Counted from the stretch's first letter, positions 1 through 12,146 are shown. The stretch: DNA of 64,000 nt from Rhodamnia argentea (GCF_020921035.1 NC_063150.1:30303826-30367825); one strand, 5' to 3'. A program made the numbers and translations. Notes: generated from the sequence alone by a model not told the origin.

Positions 1-94
1 TCAACTTCATGTGACCACAGCAGCTCACTTTCTTGATCTGCTCCTCTTGATTTCTTGGTCAAAAGAACTGATAGAATTCAACGTACACTGCATC

Positions 95-847
95 ATGGAT
101 TGGGATTCTTCTCCTTTCCAGTACCCGAGTTTATCGGAGTTCTCCACTGATTGTTCTTCCTTCAATTCTTCAGAATCTCACCACTTCTCGCTCGGTTACG
201 ACCCCGGTGCTGCTCTCTTTGCCCCGTCGTCGCTTCCTTTCAACGAGAACGACTCCGAAGAAATGCTCCTCTACGGAGTCATCACCGCGGCAACGCAGGA
301 CTACTCCGTGGACACCATCTCTTCCTCGCACGCCGCTAGAGACCACGAGGAAGTGAACTCAAGGTCGGGAGACGTCATCAGCCCGGACGAGAACGAGGGC
401 GAGCCTGCCAGGGAGGCCTCGTACCGTGGGGTGCGGCGCAGGCCGTGGGGGAAGTACGCGGCGGAGATAAGGGACTCGACCAGGAACGGGGTCCGGGTCT
501 GGCTTGGGACGTTCGACACGCCCGAGGAGGCCGCCCTGGCCTACGACCAGGCCGCGATCGCGATGAGGGGCCCGCTGGCCGTGCTCAACTTCCCTCCGGA
601 GGTGGTCTACAAGTCCCTCCGAGAAATGGGGGGCCACCACAACAACGACAGCGCCGTCGTCGGGCTTCAGGAGGGCGGCTCGCCGGTTCTCGCCCTCAAG
701 AAGAGGCACTCCATGAGGAGGAAGTCCGAGATGAAGAAGAAGAAAGAGAAGGAGCTGATGCTGAAGAATGCGGTGGTGCTGGAGGATCTTGGAGCTGCTT
801 ACTTGGAGGAGCTCCTCAAGATATCCGAAGACCCTGGCCCTTGGTGA
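95..847 (+). CDS. AP2/ERF transcription factor, group IX (ERF1/ORA59-like)
   Basis: Intronless gene for a 250-residue nuclear DNA-binding protein. The AP2/ERF domain lies at about residues 110-167 and opens with [18 protein letters not shown]. It carries the Ala and Asp in AAEIRD that mark the ERF rather than the DREB branch, so a GCC-box target is expected from family knowledge. After the domain comes a basic stretch rich in Lys and Arg, then the C-terminal motif [12 protein letters not shown], typical of ERF1/ORA59-like group IX activators of ethylene, jasmonate and defence genes. The ATG at 95 is chosen because an upstream in-frame GTG at 11 is not a normal plant start, and MDWDSS with a Ser/Phe-rich acidic N-terminus is usual for the group. 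Only 94 bases of upstream sequence are in the window, so its promoter is not visible. The exact orthologue cannot be fixed by eye. Confidence 0.93.
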   Translation: MDWDSSPFQYPSLSEFSTDCSSFNSSESHHFSLGYDPGAALFAPSSLPFNENDSEEMLLYGVITAATQDYSVDTISSSHAARDHEEVNSRSGDVISPDENEGEPAREASYRGVRRRPWGKYAAEIRDSTRNGVRVWLGTFDTPEEAALAYDQAAIAMRGPLAVLNFPPEVVYKSLREMGGHHNNDSAVVGLQEGGSPVLALKKRHSMRRKSEMKKKKEKELMLKNAVVLEDLGAAYLEELLKISEDPGPW

Positions 848-2287
848 TGCAAAACTCCATTCTAACTTTCACTTGCAAGAATCTACGAGTTCTGTGCTGT
901 CAAAGTATTATAGCTGAGGAGCAATTCCTAGATTTTAATCTCTTCCCCATCTTGTAAGCTTGATTGTGAATCCGAGTTCTTCCATGGATAAAGCTGAGAT
1001 GAAGCTCATGATTGAGAGAGTGGGAGGTAACTTAAAGTGGCATTTACTATTCTTGTAGGTCCTGCAATTTTTGTCGACAAAGACGAGAGTGGGCCACCTT
1101 TTCTTTTGTCTTTATATGCTATGTGTGGATGGTTTAATGATAATACAGGCTACTGCATGACATTGATTCTGACCGTTGTGACAGTTATAGGACCATTTCG
1201 AGGTGGTGGTATCCTACGATTCTCGCGAGCGGCTCTGGACCAAGGAAAGATGGCTCTGAACTATAGAAATGGATCATTTGTTGTTTAGTAACGGGTGTCA
1301 CTACAACTATATTAATATGGAAAAAATAGTTCATACATCCGGTGGCGGAGATAGGAAAGCGAGCGGGTTAAAAAAAAGTGTCTTGTCGATTTTTTTTTTT
1401 ATCATTGTTTGATTTTTCTTTATCAAAAACTGCTAGCTTGACAGATCTGTCAGTAATGTCAGGAATCTTTGACCACACGATCTTCCAATCAACAAGTGAT
1501 TTATGCAAAACACGCGGTGATGGTACATGCATTTACGGTTAAGATTGTACCGTTCATGACAATACTTGTTAAAAAATATTTCCTTTTTTGAAAGCTGCTA
1601 GCGCGATAGTTTAACAGTCTTGTTAGTAAATCGGTTCTCATCTCATGTTCGATAAAAGCTCATTGTGAAATTAGTCGGTTCTTACATTTCACTTTTTTAT
1701 CTTTCGCTACAAGTTTCGAGACTCGCATAAAAATTTTGGTTTTACTTAAATCGAAATATCTCTAATCCGTTCAATTATATATGGAACCGCATACAGGTCT
1801 TTTCTTTTCTTTTTTTTTTTCCACGTTGGGGAGGCGAATATGCCCACTGCCCAAAGCATTTTGGTCCTTTCGTTGGACCTAAAGTCACGAACTTGGACCG
1901 GTCAAATGGCTTCTCTCACGCGAGGCATGTGAAGTCAACGTCTGAATCCTCGTCGACGGGAAACATTTTGACCGAGCCGACGAAGAAACCTCAGCTTCGA
2001 TTGCGAAGGTCCTAAGGCCGCTGAGGTGAAAAGCAACGTCCTTTCTTGTCCCAAGCCATCGAAACTCATCAGACGGATGACTGAAACTGAACCGAGCAAA
2101 CAGGAATGGTCGAATCTTGGTCGCTCAGGCGAGGGACTAGAAACCCAGATGAAGTTAACACCAGCTGAGTTGGGAAAGAACAATCACAAGTCTTGTTTCT
2201 TCTTTTGATTCGAAGAACGATGTTCAATTGTGACAGTGAGGAAGTGTGAAGAAAAGCATTCTGGTGATAATAAAAGATGGATCTTCC
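848..2287. other. Intergenic region between the ERF and PPR genes
   Basis: AT-rich DNA with several T-runs (near 1389 and 1807). The first 200 bases after 847 should hold the ERF 3' UTR. The stretch from about 1900 to 2287 is more GC-balanced and should include the PPR promoter and leader. An open frame at 1037-1288 begins with GTG and resembles nothing I know. I see no further gene. Confidence 0.5.
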
Positions 2288-4375
2288 ATGAAAGCAGCAG
2301 CAAAGAGTTGGCTAAATTCAGGGCCGCCTCATGGAAAAAGCGGACACTTGCAGTTTCGGATCGCTCCGTCACTTCTTCAGTGTTGTTCCGCTCAAAGATC
2401 TCAGCTTTGCCACGCTCTCTTTTCCACTGTCGAAATCTCCGGCGACTCACAGGCGTACCACCCCCACGATCATTCCATTGCCCTCGACCGGACCGAGCAA
2501 GTCCACGCCTTCTGGATCAAGACCCACTTCGCTCGTATTCATAGCCACACCCGCCGTGTTTCCGCGGCAGTTCACCGACCCCAGTCGGATCCTGCGGCTC
2601 ATGTCAATTTTCTCGTGACGTCTTACATCAAGAACAGCTCCCCTGAAGCTGCAATTAGCGTGTACGCACATGCGCGTGGAGCTGGTTACGAATTAGACTG
2701 TTTCACCATACCTTCAGTCCTTAAAGCCTGTGGGCACGTTTCATGCTTGCAGGTGGGAAAGGAGATTCACGGGTTCTCGACAAAATGTGGTTTTGACAGC
2801 GATGTTTTCGTGCTTAATTCAATGGTTTCCATGTATGGGGAATGCGGACATGTGGCACTCGCACGGTTTTTGTTCGATGAAATGCCCAACAGGGATGCCG
2901 TTACCTGGAGTGTGATGATCCGGTGCTACAGCCACAATGGACTTGTCGAAAAAGCGTTAGAATTGGTTAAGGAGATGCACATTGTGAATGTAAAGCCTAA
3001 TGAGGCTGCCTTGGTTAATATGGCCAACCTTTTCAAAGATTTGGGTAATGTCGAGATGGCGAAAGCTATGCATGCTTATGCAATAAGAACTGCAACCAGC
3101 GGCTGTTCTGATGAGAATATGGGAGTTATGCTAAGCACTGCTTTGATTGATATGCATGCCCAATGCAGAAACTTAGCTTTTGCGCATATGCTCTTTGATA
3201 GGTTGACTCAGAAGAACATAGTTGCATGGACTGTGATGATTTCAGGCTACATCCGATGTTGCAAATTTAGAGAAGGAGCTGATCTTTTCAAAACAATGCT
3301 TGAAGAAGGCCTTCTCCCAAATGAAGTAACATTGTTGAGTTTGATCATAGAGTGTGGATCTGTTAAAGCTTTGCAACTCGGCATGCAAATACATGCCTAT
3401 ATCTGTAGACACTGTTTGGGCATCTCTTCAGCTGTGTCCGCTGGTCTGATTGACATGTATGGAAAGTGCAGCAACACAAAATATGCTAGGGCGCTCTTTG
3501 ATCACATAGAGAACAGAGATTTCTTCACATGGTCAGCAATGGTTTCAACTTATGCTCGAGCAGCATTCCTCGATCAAGCTTTCTATTGCTTTGTCCTAAT
3601 GAGGGCTGAAGGGTTAAGACCAGATAGGGAAACTGTAGTCAACATCCTACTGGCATGCGCAGGCACCGGCACATTTGCCTTGGGAAGGCGGATCCATGCG
3701 TACCTGAACAAGTGTGGCATGAATGATGTGATTCTCAAAACTGCGCTTGTCGACATGTATGCCAAGTGTGGTGACGTAGTTGTGGCCCGCATGCTGTTCG
3801 CTGCGGCAATAGATCAAGACATATGTATGTGGAATGCCATGATTGGTGGTTATGGAAAGCATGGTTGTGGAAAAGAGGCTCTGGAACTCTTTCGACAAAT
3901 GGAGGAATTGTGCATGAAGCCGAATGATATGACGTATATTGTAGTTTTGCAGGCTTGCGGTCATGCCGGGTTAGTAGGAGAAGGAAAGAGGGTTTTCCAT
4001 GAATTGGTCAATAGCCGCGTGTTGGTTCCCAAAATTGAGCACTATGGATGTATGGTCGACCTCCTTGGTCGAGCTGGGTTGCTTGATGAGGCATATGAAG
4101 TGATCAAAAGCATGCCAATCAAACCCAACTGTATAGTATGGGGTGCTTTATATGCTGCCTCGAAGCTGTTTAAAAATACTAAAATGGAGAAGTTGGCGTC
4201 CAAGCAAATTACGGACATGGGACATCGGAGTTCAGGTTACGAGGTTCTTTTATCGAATATGTTTGCCGCTGCAAACAGATGGAGTGATGTAGAAGAGGGA
4301 AGGAGGAGAATGACGAATTCAATAATTAAGAAAGAAGCAGGTGTGAGCATGATCGAAGTTGCCATCAGGGGTTGA
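2288..4375 (+). CDS. Pentatricopeptide repeat protein, PLS class, E subfamily
   Basis: Intronless gene for a 695-residue protein made almost entirely of PPR motifs. Repeats can be read by eye from phrases such as TALIDMHAQC, AGLIDMYGKC, TALVDMYAKC and WNAMIGGYGKHGCGKEAL, which alternate in the P, L and S spacing of plant editing-type PPR proteins. The tail HYGCMVDLLGRAGLLDEAYE followed by a segment ending KKEAGVSMIEV is an E-type motif. The protein stops there and has no DYW deaminase domain. Family members bind single-stranded organelle RNA and usually guide C-to-U editing together with a DYW partner. The first 60 residues are rich in Ala, Ser, Arg and Leu with few acids, consistent with a mitochondrial or plastid targeting peptide. 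The ATG at 2288 is preferred over an in-frame GTG at 2246. The RNA target is unknown. Confidence 0.93.
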   Translation: MKAAAKSWLNSGPPHGKSGHLQFRIAPSLLQCCSAQRSQLCHALFSTVEISGDSQAYHPHDHSIALDRTEQVHAFWIKTHFARIHSHTRRVSAAVHRPQSDPAAHVNFLVTSYIKNSSPEAAISVYAHARGAGYELDCFTIPSVLKACGHVSCLQVGKEIHGFSTKCGFDSDVFVLNSMVSMYGECGHVALARFLFDEMPNRDAVTWSVMIRCYSHNGLVEKALELVKEMHIVNVKPNEAALVNMANLFKDLGNVEMAKAMHAYAIRTATSGCSDENMGVMLSTALIDMHAQCRNLAFAHMLFDRLTQKNIVAWTVMISGYIRCCKFREGADLFKTMLEEGLLPNEVTLLSLIIECGSVKALQLGMQIHAYICRHCLGISSAVSAGLIDMYGKCSNTKYARALFDHIENRDFFTWSAMVSTYARAAFLDQAFYCFVLMRAEGLRPDRETVVNILLACAGTGTFALGRRIHAYLNKCGMNDVILKTALVDMYAKCGDVVVARMLFAAAIDQDICMWNAMIGGYGKHGCGKEALELFRQMEELCMKPNDMTYIVVLQACGHAGLVGEGKRVFHELVNSRVLVPKIEHYGCMVDLLGRAGLLDEAYEVIKSMPIKPNCIVWGALYAASKLFKNTKMEKLASKQITDMGHRSSGYEVLLSNMFAAANRWSDVEEGRRRMTNSIIKKEAGVSMIEVAIRG

Positions 4376-4982
4376 TCAGGGTGAAATTGGGAAGAAAAGG
4401 TGGCTCAAGTTGGGAAGTTGGAACAAACTCCCCCTGATAATAAGATCTATCCTCCAGCAAAAGTTATGGAATGGAAGCATTTGTGAAATTCTCGTTCAAA
4501 CGGTAGAGTAAATATTTAACTTGTCCCTAGAGTATGAATCTCAACCTGTAAAAAGATGATTTTTGCAGTGCATTTACATAATTTGCACGTGCAGATATCC
4601 AAAATAGATACCAATAAACAAGGGAATGAATCTGTAATCTCTCTCTCTCTCTGCTTTTCCACAGTAAAATGTGCGTGCAAATATGCTGTCATGCGGACCT
4701 CGTCTTACGGGCATTCATTTCTTTCGACACCTCACCTGGGTCGCAAGCATGTTAAAAAAGGAAAATCAGTTCCGATGAGAGCTCATTGTCTATACAGGTC
4801 GCATTGCAAGAAAATTCTCAGTTTGATCAAGAAGTTCCATTCAGTCAATTCAAAGATGTCGAGTGATTTTTGTTTGACACAAGCAAATCCCTATGAACAA
4901 TTGATGCCAATAATACCAGCAACCACCTTCCCCCATGAAAACTTACTACTAATGATACACAAGGAGGAAGATAGGCCAAGCT
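4376..4982. other. Convergent intergenic region (3' ends of two genes)
   Basis: About 600 bases between the stop of the PPR gene and the stop of the minus-strand gene that follows. It should hold both 3' UTRs and polyadenylation signals. A short CT run lies near 4638. The open frame across 4556-5038 overlaps the next gene antisense and shows no domain, so I do not call it. Confidence 0.5.
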
Positions 4983-7900
4983 TCAACCAAGCCATTGCTG
5001 AGCTCGACGATCACCACTACCTCCAACAGCATGCCTAATGCTGATCTTCTCAGTAGCATATTTTTGCTGAAGCCACTCAAAAGCATTCACATCAAGTTTC
5101 CCAGAAACAGATTTCCCTTGCTTTCTACGAGTTTGCTGTTCTCGAATGGATGCCCAAAGTTTCGTAATGGCCTCCCTTTGCTTAGATGTGAACCTTGACA
5201 CATTATCAAAGGCATGCTTTACTAATATGTCTATGACTGTCTGACACCTGCAAAAAGTTTCCGCTTTCAAAATATGGTCAATATTGAACCACAACCAACA
5301 ATGAAAACATTTCTCAACACAGCTGAAAGCAATTACCATGGAGTTTTGTACCGCCGCGCAGCGATTTCTAAACAGACAATCGAGGCTTCTCTCTGCGACT
5401 TGAGAAATCTCTTATGTTCGTCCTCTTCTTCCTTCCTGATCTTGGCGGCCGCATCTTTCTTTCCCTTTGGATTTTCTTCTTTCTTCGCTTTACTCGGGAT
5501 AAGCGCATCAAGCCCAAATGGGTCAAGCTCTTCCCCATTATTGGCTCCCAAACGATTATCAGGAGGCAGCTCCTGATTCCCTGGCAGGTCAGTTGATGCT
5601 TTCTCAGCTTCAAGAGCTGCAGCTTCCTCTATGTCATCAGCCTCTGTAGCAACTGGTAGATTGGATATGATGTCTTTTATTCTTCCAGCAGTTTTGGAGA
5701 ACTTATGGTATGTCCCAGGAAAGAAAAGGCCATACGAATAAGATAAGATAGTCCATCAGTTTCAACCAAAAACAGACGAAATGGTTTGTCTAAAAGAATG
5801 ATTTTTTCAGCAATAGCAAGGATATTGAAAGGACCTTCAAAGTTGCAACACTGTATCGAAAGAAAAGAATATTCAGGTGTCCTACGAAACATGCATGCTT
5901 ACCAGGAAATGCTCTTGAACAACTTAAAAGGAGGCCATTTAAGATAGGAAATAACACCACCGGGATAAAATTATATTACAGCTCACAGTGGAACCGCATA
6001 AGAAAACTGCAGTAGTAAAATTTAACGGACCGCAGCATTCCAACATTAGAGTTTACAATGCGGGATACGCACAGGCATATACTGTTAATTTTCTTAAAAG
6101 TTACATGTAAACAAATTGGAATTACTTTCGTAATATATGAAAATAAAGTTCATAACAATTGTATTATAATGAGAAAAACTTCTTTACAGAAAGAGGATTA
6201 GTCAAATTACTAGATATTGTAAGAATAATCTAACACTGCTACTTCCTGCTATCCAATGAAAAATCAATTATATTTATGTGTTAATATGTCATGATATAAT
6301 CATAACTTTTGATATTTTGATATACAACTGATAAATGACACATCACGTCATTAATTAACCAATGAAAATACGTTGAGTTAATTGGAAATTGAAGTTCTTT
6401 TTTCTGAGTATTATATGGCAAGTAATTTATACATGTATATTACATTATGTTCCCAAAGACCGAGTATTTTTTCGTACATTCAGCAAAGATGCGCATGACA
6501 GAAGTTCCATAAAAAATCACGTGATTTACACATATACATGCAAAAGTACGACCTGTTTGCTAACAAAGGGTTTTTTTTTTTTTTTTTTTTTTTTGGTCCA
6601 AGTTTGCTAACAAAGGGTTAAAAGGGGTGGAAATGAGCGATCAATGCAGCTACCAACTCTCCGCATTACCATAAGGGCGTTACCAATGATGCTAAACGAA
6701 GACAATATTAGCACTACCATAAATCGGACTACTACCATAGAGAGCCAACACAACTGGAAGATTCCTTACTATGGGAGACCATCAATAAGAGACTTAAAGT
6801 CATTCCTGAGAAAAACCGAAACTTAAATGGCCACCAACAGATGCTGCACAATTGACAATAACTTGCCTTAGATACAGTGACAAATAACAATGCAAGCATG
6901 AACTTTGAACTAGAACGAGATAAATCCAAAGGCAAAGACAAAAGTCGTACCACGAAGCTGTCATCAGTGAACAGATCATTTGCCACCACTGCCTGAATTG
7001 TCCATGTAGTCAACTGATTTTTTTGCTCATCACTTAAATGCTGGAAGAAAACAATAAGGTAGTAGCATCTTTAGGGATTTTTTGTCATAATAACCCTGAG
7101 ATATCAAACTCCATTAATAATAGGAGCCATGTCCATACCTCAGCTGCATCTTGTGCCGCAGAGAACAATGCATGATAATCTGACCGCACTGATTGATCAG
7201 TACAAGCAGTTGGCGAAGACATTGCAGCTGCGAGTATTGCAAAGAAGTAATCCCTTGTTCCCGGCTTCACGCTCCCTGCCTGTATCAACTGTATGGCGAG
7301 CTTTGACGCCTTGCCGAGCTTTGTGGGATTTCGAATGTGAGATGCTATTTTCTTCATGGCATCTATGACTTGAGCTTCCGAGGCATCAGTATGGGTCTTG
7401 AACCTCAAACGTTTCCCCGACTCGGCACCTAAACATGAATGACGAGTCATTCATATCGATCCATGACAACACAAACGCCATTGTCAGCACAAGTACAAAT
7501 TTTCTCAGATGAAATACCTCCAGATTTTGAAGTCCTTCCAATAACTTGATTACTTGAACAAACACAAAAGTTCTTTCAGCCGCTAGGGCTGGCAAATCAA
7601 TGGGACCAACGCCAGCACAAGCCAAAACAATTTCAGTCGTGTGACAGGTTCCACCAGAAAAACAATTCACAACCCTCGAAAAGAGAGAGACCCATCAAGG
7701 ATCAAACTCAAACGGAGCACTTATAATGCATCGACGACAAAATGATGAAGCCTAGAGCACTGAACAAGCGATACCCATAAAAAAAAAAAAAAGAACAACA
7801 GATAGTACCGACCATCTACAGGAAACGAGTTATGTAGTTCTTTGAACGCAGGATTTGAGTACCTGGAGGGTTGGTGGGCTCATCGGACTTGGGGCGCTTG

Positions 7901-8088
7901 AGGGCGCTCTTGAGAGCAGGAGGTGGAGCTGGAACAGGGGATGGGGCGCTGTCCTTTTTGCGAGGAGAAGAAGAGGGAATCTGAAGAACGCCTCGTGCTC
8001 CTCCTCCTTGCTGTTCTTGCTCTCGAGCTTGGGCTTCTTGTGGGTTCGAAGAAGGTGGCGGTAACCCTTCGAACAGATCTTCCACCAT
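4983..8088 (-). CDS. Unrecognised conserved-looking protein, six exons, 420 aa
   Basis: I assembled six exons on the minus strand: 8088-7863, 7544-7518 (27 bases), 7428-7139, 7040-6951, 5701-5337 and 5247-4983. Together they give 1263 bases, in frame from ATG to TGA. The protein starts MVEDLFEGLPPPSSNP, has a Pro-rich basic segment ending ALKSALKRPKSDEP, and then a helical middle (VIDAMKKIASHIRNPTKLGK). Next come an acidic Ala/Glu-rich stretch, a charged Lys/Glu segment likely to form a coil, and a C-terminus containing KLWASIREQQTRRKQGKS. I do not recognise the family and assign no function. The basic SALKRP-type patch would suit a nuclear protein, which is inference. All introns are GT-AG. 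The exon 5 acceptor (before 5701) has a weak pyrimidine tract and is the least certain join, and a further exon in the 1.2-kb intron 5702-6950 cannot be excluded. Confidence 0.72.
6571..6595. repeat. Poly-T run inside an intron
   Basis: An uninterrupted run of about 24 T in the large intron of the minus-strand gene. In transcript sense it is a poly-A tract, possibly the tail of an old retroposon or simple slippage. Confidence 0.8.
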
Positions 8089-8784
8089 TTCTCTGCTCTC
8101 CCTGCGCGAGCCTAAGCCTGTTGCGATTCTCCGTCCCTCCGAACTGAATCAGGCAGCAATTCGACCGAAGATTGAGCTTTGTCATTAATACGACTCGATC
8201 AAGGATCCGGTTCGGGTCACATCATTTTCCATTTAGATCGGGCCGACAGACCAAGCCCGAAAAAGAAAGCCCAGGCCAAGGATTTCCATCCGAGCTCGGC
8301 CCACCCGACCCGTTTTCAGCTCATTTAGAACACTTTGAAGCGAGACTGTTCAACGGGCCGGAAGATCACGTAAGATCCGATGAACTTGGTTCTTTTGGGT
8401 CGACCCATGGCCCAATTCAATCTTTGGTGTGTCAATTTGGACGAGAATTAATTTTCTTCGGCCTTAAGTTGGACGAGGATTAAGATTGATTTCCAAACAT
8501 AATTTGTCACCTAACGGATTTGAAAAGGCGTTCATTTATTTTTTTAAAAAAATTTGGAGGGAGAATCATAATTAAAAATTAGAACTTTAATCAGTTGGTA
8601 TGACATAAAAAAATGAGTATATTCATCTGCACATCGGTCTAAAATTAATCAAAGATTGATTTTTATGGTCGCCATTGCCATAACTCACTTTGAATAAAAA
8701 TTTCTCATTATCATTATCTATTTATTAAACAATTCATGGTATGTCAAAACTACCATCCTTAATCGACTCGAGTATTATAGTGTG
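8089..8784. other. Upstream region of the unrecognised gene
   Basis: The first 400 bases are relatively GC-rich and contain repeated 'gggcc/ggccc' words. In Arabidopsis, GGCCCA-type elements mark promoters of housekeeping genes. This is where the minus-strand gene's promoter should be. From about 8520 the sequence becomes AT-rich and leads into a foldback element. Confidence 0.4.
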
Positions 8785-9191
8785 GGGGAAATTACCAAAT
8801 AGTCCTAAACTTATTGCACTTGTACTAACTTGGTCCTAAACATTTCAATTGTACCAATTCAGTCCTAAATATTTTGACAACTTATCAATTTAATCCTAAA
8901 CATTTCAATCATGCCAATTTAGTCCTAAATCTTTTGAAATTTTGTCATTTTAGTCCTAAGCCTATTATTTGAGTAATTTGTCGAAAGGACTAAATTGATG
9001 ATTCGCGAAAAAGTTTAGGACTAGTTTGATAAATCATTAGAAGACTTAGGATCAAATTGGCATAATTGAAAGGTTTAGGACTGAATTGGCAAGTTATCAA
9101 AATGTTTAGGATTGAATTGACATAGTTGAAAGGTTTAGAACCGAATTGGCACAATCGTAATAGATTTATGACTTTTTGGACAATTTTCCCT
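8785..9191. mobile_element. Foldback MITE-like element, 407 bp, with tandem-repeat arms
   Basis: Two arms face each other around a centre near 8990. Each arm is built of several copies of a unit of about 30-35 bases containing 'cagtcctaaac' (left) or its complement 'gtttaggactga' (right). The ends are GGGGAAATTACC and the inverse of AGGGAAAATTGTCC. The flanks read TATAGTGTG (8776-8784) and TGTAGTGTG (9192-9200), a 9-bp target duplication with one mismatch. There is no coding capacity. A 9-bp duplication with long inverted arms suggests a non-autonomous Mutator-like element. Confidence 0.75.
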
Positions 9192-9200
9192 TGTAGTGTG

Positions 9201-10588
9201 TGTATATGTGTGTCTTGTGTTGGTCGCATTGACCAAAACTTTAGTATTTATCATTTCCATCGCCAAAGTCAACGCCAGGTTTGGTGAGCCCCCTCTGGTC
9301 TAATTGTCTCAACATAAGATTTAAAAAAAATATATATCAAAGTAAAACAAGGATTAGGGTTCCCTTACACCTCCTTGCCAGCGAAGTAATCTTGTCCACA
9401 AGTAATATATGTCGGGATTGAGACATGCATGCTGATTTATTAGAAGGATTGCATAATTGCATAATTGAATTCAATCAACTCATACCACATTGCTTGTTGA
9501 GCGGACAGTTGATTAGTCATTTCTCATGCCGACGACTTTCCGTCTCCGATAATTTGCACGTGACAAGCAGAAACGACCGAGCATTAACAATCTCCTGCTA
9601 TAGCTTCACGCGTGTGTACGGAATGTTCGGTTTGAAATATAACCTGTTATGCCTCGGAAGGATGAGACCGTCACCGCAAACCACCCCCCGGGACGACACG
9701 GTACCCCCGAACCTGCCGCGCCGCAGGATGGTCAATCTTCGAGTACTCTACGAAGCTTCGTGCTTCAATAATTTCGTGCTTATCAACTCCAAAAGAAGAC
9801 CCAACCATCCCCAATTAACCCCTGCCTAGGTGAACTTCTCTTAAATTAATCATGTTTATGTGTAATTAGTCAAAGTAAAAAGGAAAATTGAGTTTAGTCG
9901 TTTATAGAGGCATGGGACCATGCAAGCCCCTCCTTGAAGGCACGGGGGGCCACGGCCACCACGGTTGAACAAACGCACAAATTAACAATTATAATTAGTC
10001 CATTTCCTTGGGCAATTAACAAGCTTATCTCTTCCTCAACTTGCCCTAAATTAAGCAGGAAATGTTTCGGACAGTCCAACGCCTTGCGCTGTGTCGTGTT
10101 AACTAATCTTCTGCTTTCCGCCGGTCAAAACCTCATTTTCTTCGATTACCTGCGAGCCGGATTCATTGGTTACTTGTGACCCGGATCCATTTTTCTAATC
10201 AGGATTAGGTTTTCCCCCCCTTTTGTTTTTGTTTCTTTAATTACGTTGTTGTCCTTTCCTGCTACTATTCAAACCATGACTGATTCGAAGCTGGCATTGC
10301 TCCGAACGGTTGTGTCCCTAAAGATTTCGAATTGTGAATGAGTCTGCGATTTTCGATGAGCCAAACTCGAGATCGATCGATGTCGTTTCTTTTATCGATT
10401 TTACGGCTTGAACTAGTTGAGTTCAGTACATGTATAATTACATGGGTGATCGAAGAATAGATTGATTTGATCGAAAAAAGATGAATTGGATTTGATGCAC
10501 CATAGTTGACTTAATCTCAATTCAACGGTTGGTGGCAGGTGGCGGCTCCAACGGTTGGCTAGCTGCTCGGATGAGAGGGTTGGTCTTG
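9201..10588. other. Intergenic region without recognised genes
   Basis: Contains an open frame at 9425-9829 with no domain and an unusual C/G-rich patch around 9670-9730 in otherwise AT-rich DNA. I see no gene, RNA or clear transposon in it. Confidence 0.4.
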
Positions 10589-10597
10589 AACACAAAA

Positions 10598-11334
10598 AAG
10601 AAAAAGTTACCAAAAAAGTCTATATTATAATTGTGCAAATTCAGTCTTAAACTTTTTTTTGTGCTAATTCATCCATAAATTTTTTGCATTTATGTCAATT
10701 CAGTCATAATTTTTTGCATTTGAGCCAATTCGGTCTTAAACCTTTTACATTTGTGTCGATCCAGTCATTCCACCCAATTTTAGCCACAAATCGCTGATGT
10801 GGTGCGGCCGGCACTAATGTGGCCAATTTTTAATAATATTTTAGTATATTTTTTTAAAAAAATTCTTTTTCTTTCTTTTATTTCTTCCTCCGATCGGCCG
10901 CCGAGCCCAGTGACCGACCAAAGGCGAGATCTCCCTGGCCTTTGGCAAAGCTCTCCCCCTCTAGCTACTAGCGAGGCCGATCTCGCCATCGTAGGATGAG
11001 GTAGCGCCATGCCACATTTGGGCGAGTGTGGGCAAGGCTCGCCCTCACCATGCTCGATGGCCAGCTGGAGGAAGAAGGAACAAAAAAGAAAAAGAAAAAA
11101 GAAAGTGAAAAAAAGAAGAAGAAAAGAAATAATAAAATAAATAAATAATTCGAACAAATATTAAACTTGGCTACGTCGGTGCCGGCTGTGCCGCATCAGC
11201 GATTTTTGATCAAAATTGATTGGAATGATTGAATCGGTATAAATACAAAAGATTTAAGACTGAATTAGCAAAGAAATTGTTTAGAACTGAATTGACACAA
11301 TTAATAAATTTAAGACTTTTTGGATAATTTTCCC
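10598..11334. mobile_element. Foldback element with GC-rich core, 737 bp
   Basis: The arms carry the same 'aattcagtcttaaac' type of reiterated phrase as the element at 8785. A second inverted pair inside (10795-10815 against 11185-11205, around 'gatgtggtgcggccggca') flanks a GC-rich core at about 10880-11050. The element is bounded by an exact 9-bp direct repeat AACACAAAA at 10589-10597 and 11335-11343. There is no transposase. Probably a non-autonomous MULE-like element. Confidence 0.75.
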
Positions 11335-11343
11335 AACACAAAA

Positions 11344-12146
11344 AGAAGAGGGAAATGGCTGATGGTAGTAGGAATTCTTTGGAATTAAGCATAACAAATC
11401 AACTCTAAACTATCGATTTTATGAGAAGATGAGGAAAATCGAAGGTATCAATTTACACTGGGCAGTGGATCTTAGACTCCTAGTTCCGTGCAATGTCGAA
11501 TGCTCTTGTCGTAATTTTTGTTCCTATTCTAACTTGGTTTACTTATTCAGCATTGAACTTTATACTATAAAACATTACCACCTTCAATGGATGTTTTTTT
11601 ATAATCTCCTTACGTTTATAATGTCATAGTTATTTTCCTTTCAGACAAGCATATCTTACGTTTTGGAAGTAAACATTATTATCAGCACTTTAGTATTAAT
11701 TATGTTTAATGGTCCCCTTAGACTTTATATACAAATATAACATTATTACAAAAAACTAGAGACACACGAGTTCATGCATTTCTGGGAAAAGAACACACAA
11801 GTTGAAGTTCTCCATAAATTATTTTCCGGAATAGTTAATCCTAATTTAGCAAGAGGCTGTCATTCTTGCACATTCCTGACCATTTTTAAAAGCTTAAGGA
11901 CATTTAAAAGTATTTTTGTGATGTTTAGATTACTTATTAATTTAAGAGACATGCCATTTTTAGATGTGGAAGGAAATTATCACGGCTTTTGAAGGTGATA
12001 GGTGATCATAATTTCTAAACAATCAAGCGGATCAGATCTTTCTGGCCAATGTCAATTCGATTGATCATTTAAAGGGATGGATTTTAAAACTAATGATCCT
12101 AAAGCAGTTAATCAATCAACCACTTTACACATATAGGAAAAATTGT
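11344..12146. other. AT-rich intergenic spacer
   Basis: Only short, domain-free open frames. I see no gene or clear repeat. Confidence 0.4.

Noticed and set aside
1037..1288. Open frame of 83 codons after the ERF gene
   Set aside because: Starts with GTG, has no recognisable domain and lies where the ERF 3' flank should be.
7501..7670. Longer reading frame through 7670-7386 on the minus strand as an exon
   Set aside because: It reads into the wrong frame at the junction with 7428. The 27-base exon in another frame keeps the whole model open.
9425..9829. Open frame of 134 codons
   Set aside because: Starts with a GC-patch-driven open frame, no domain, and no neighbouring exons that fit.
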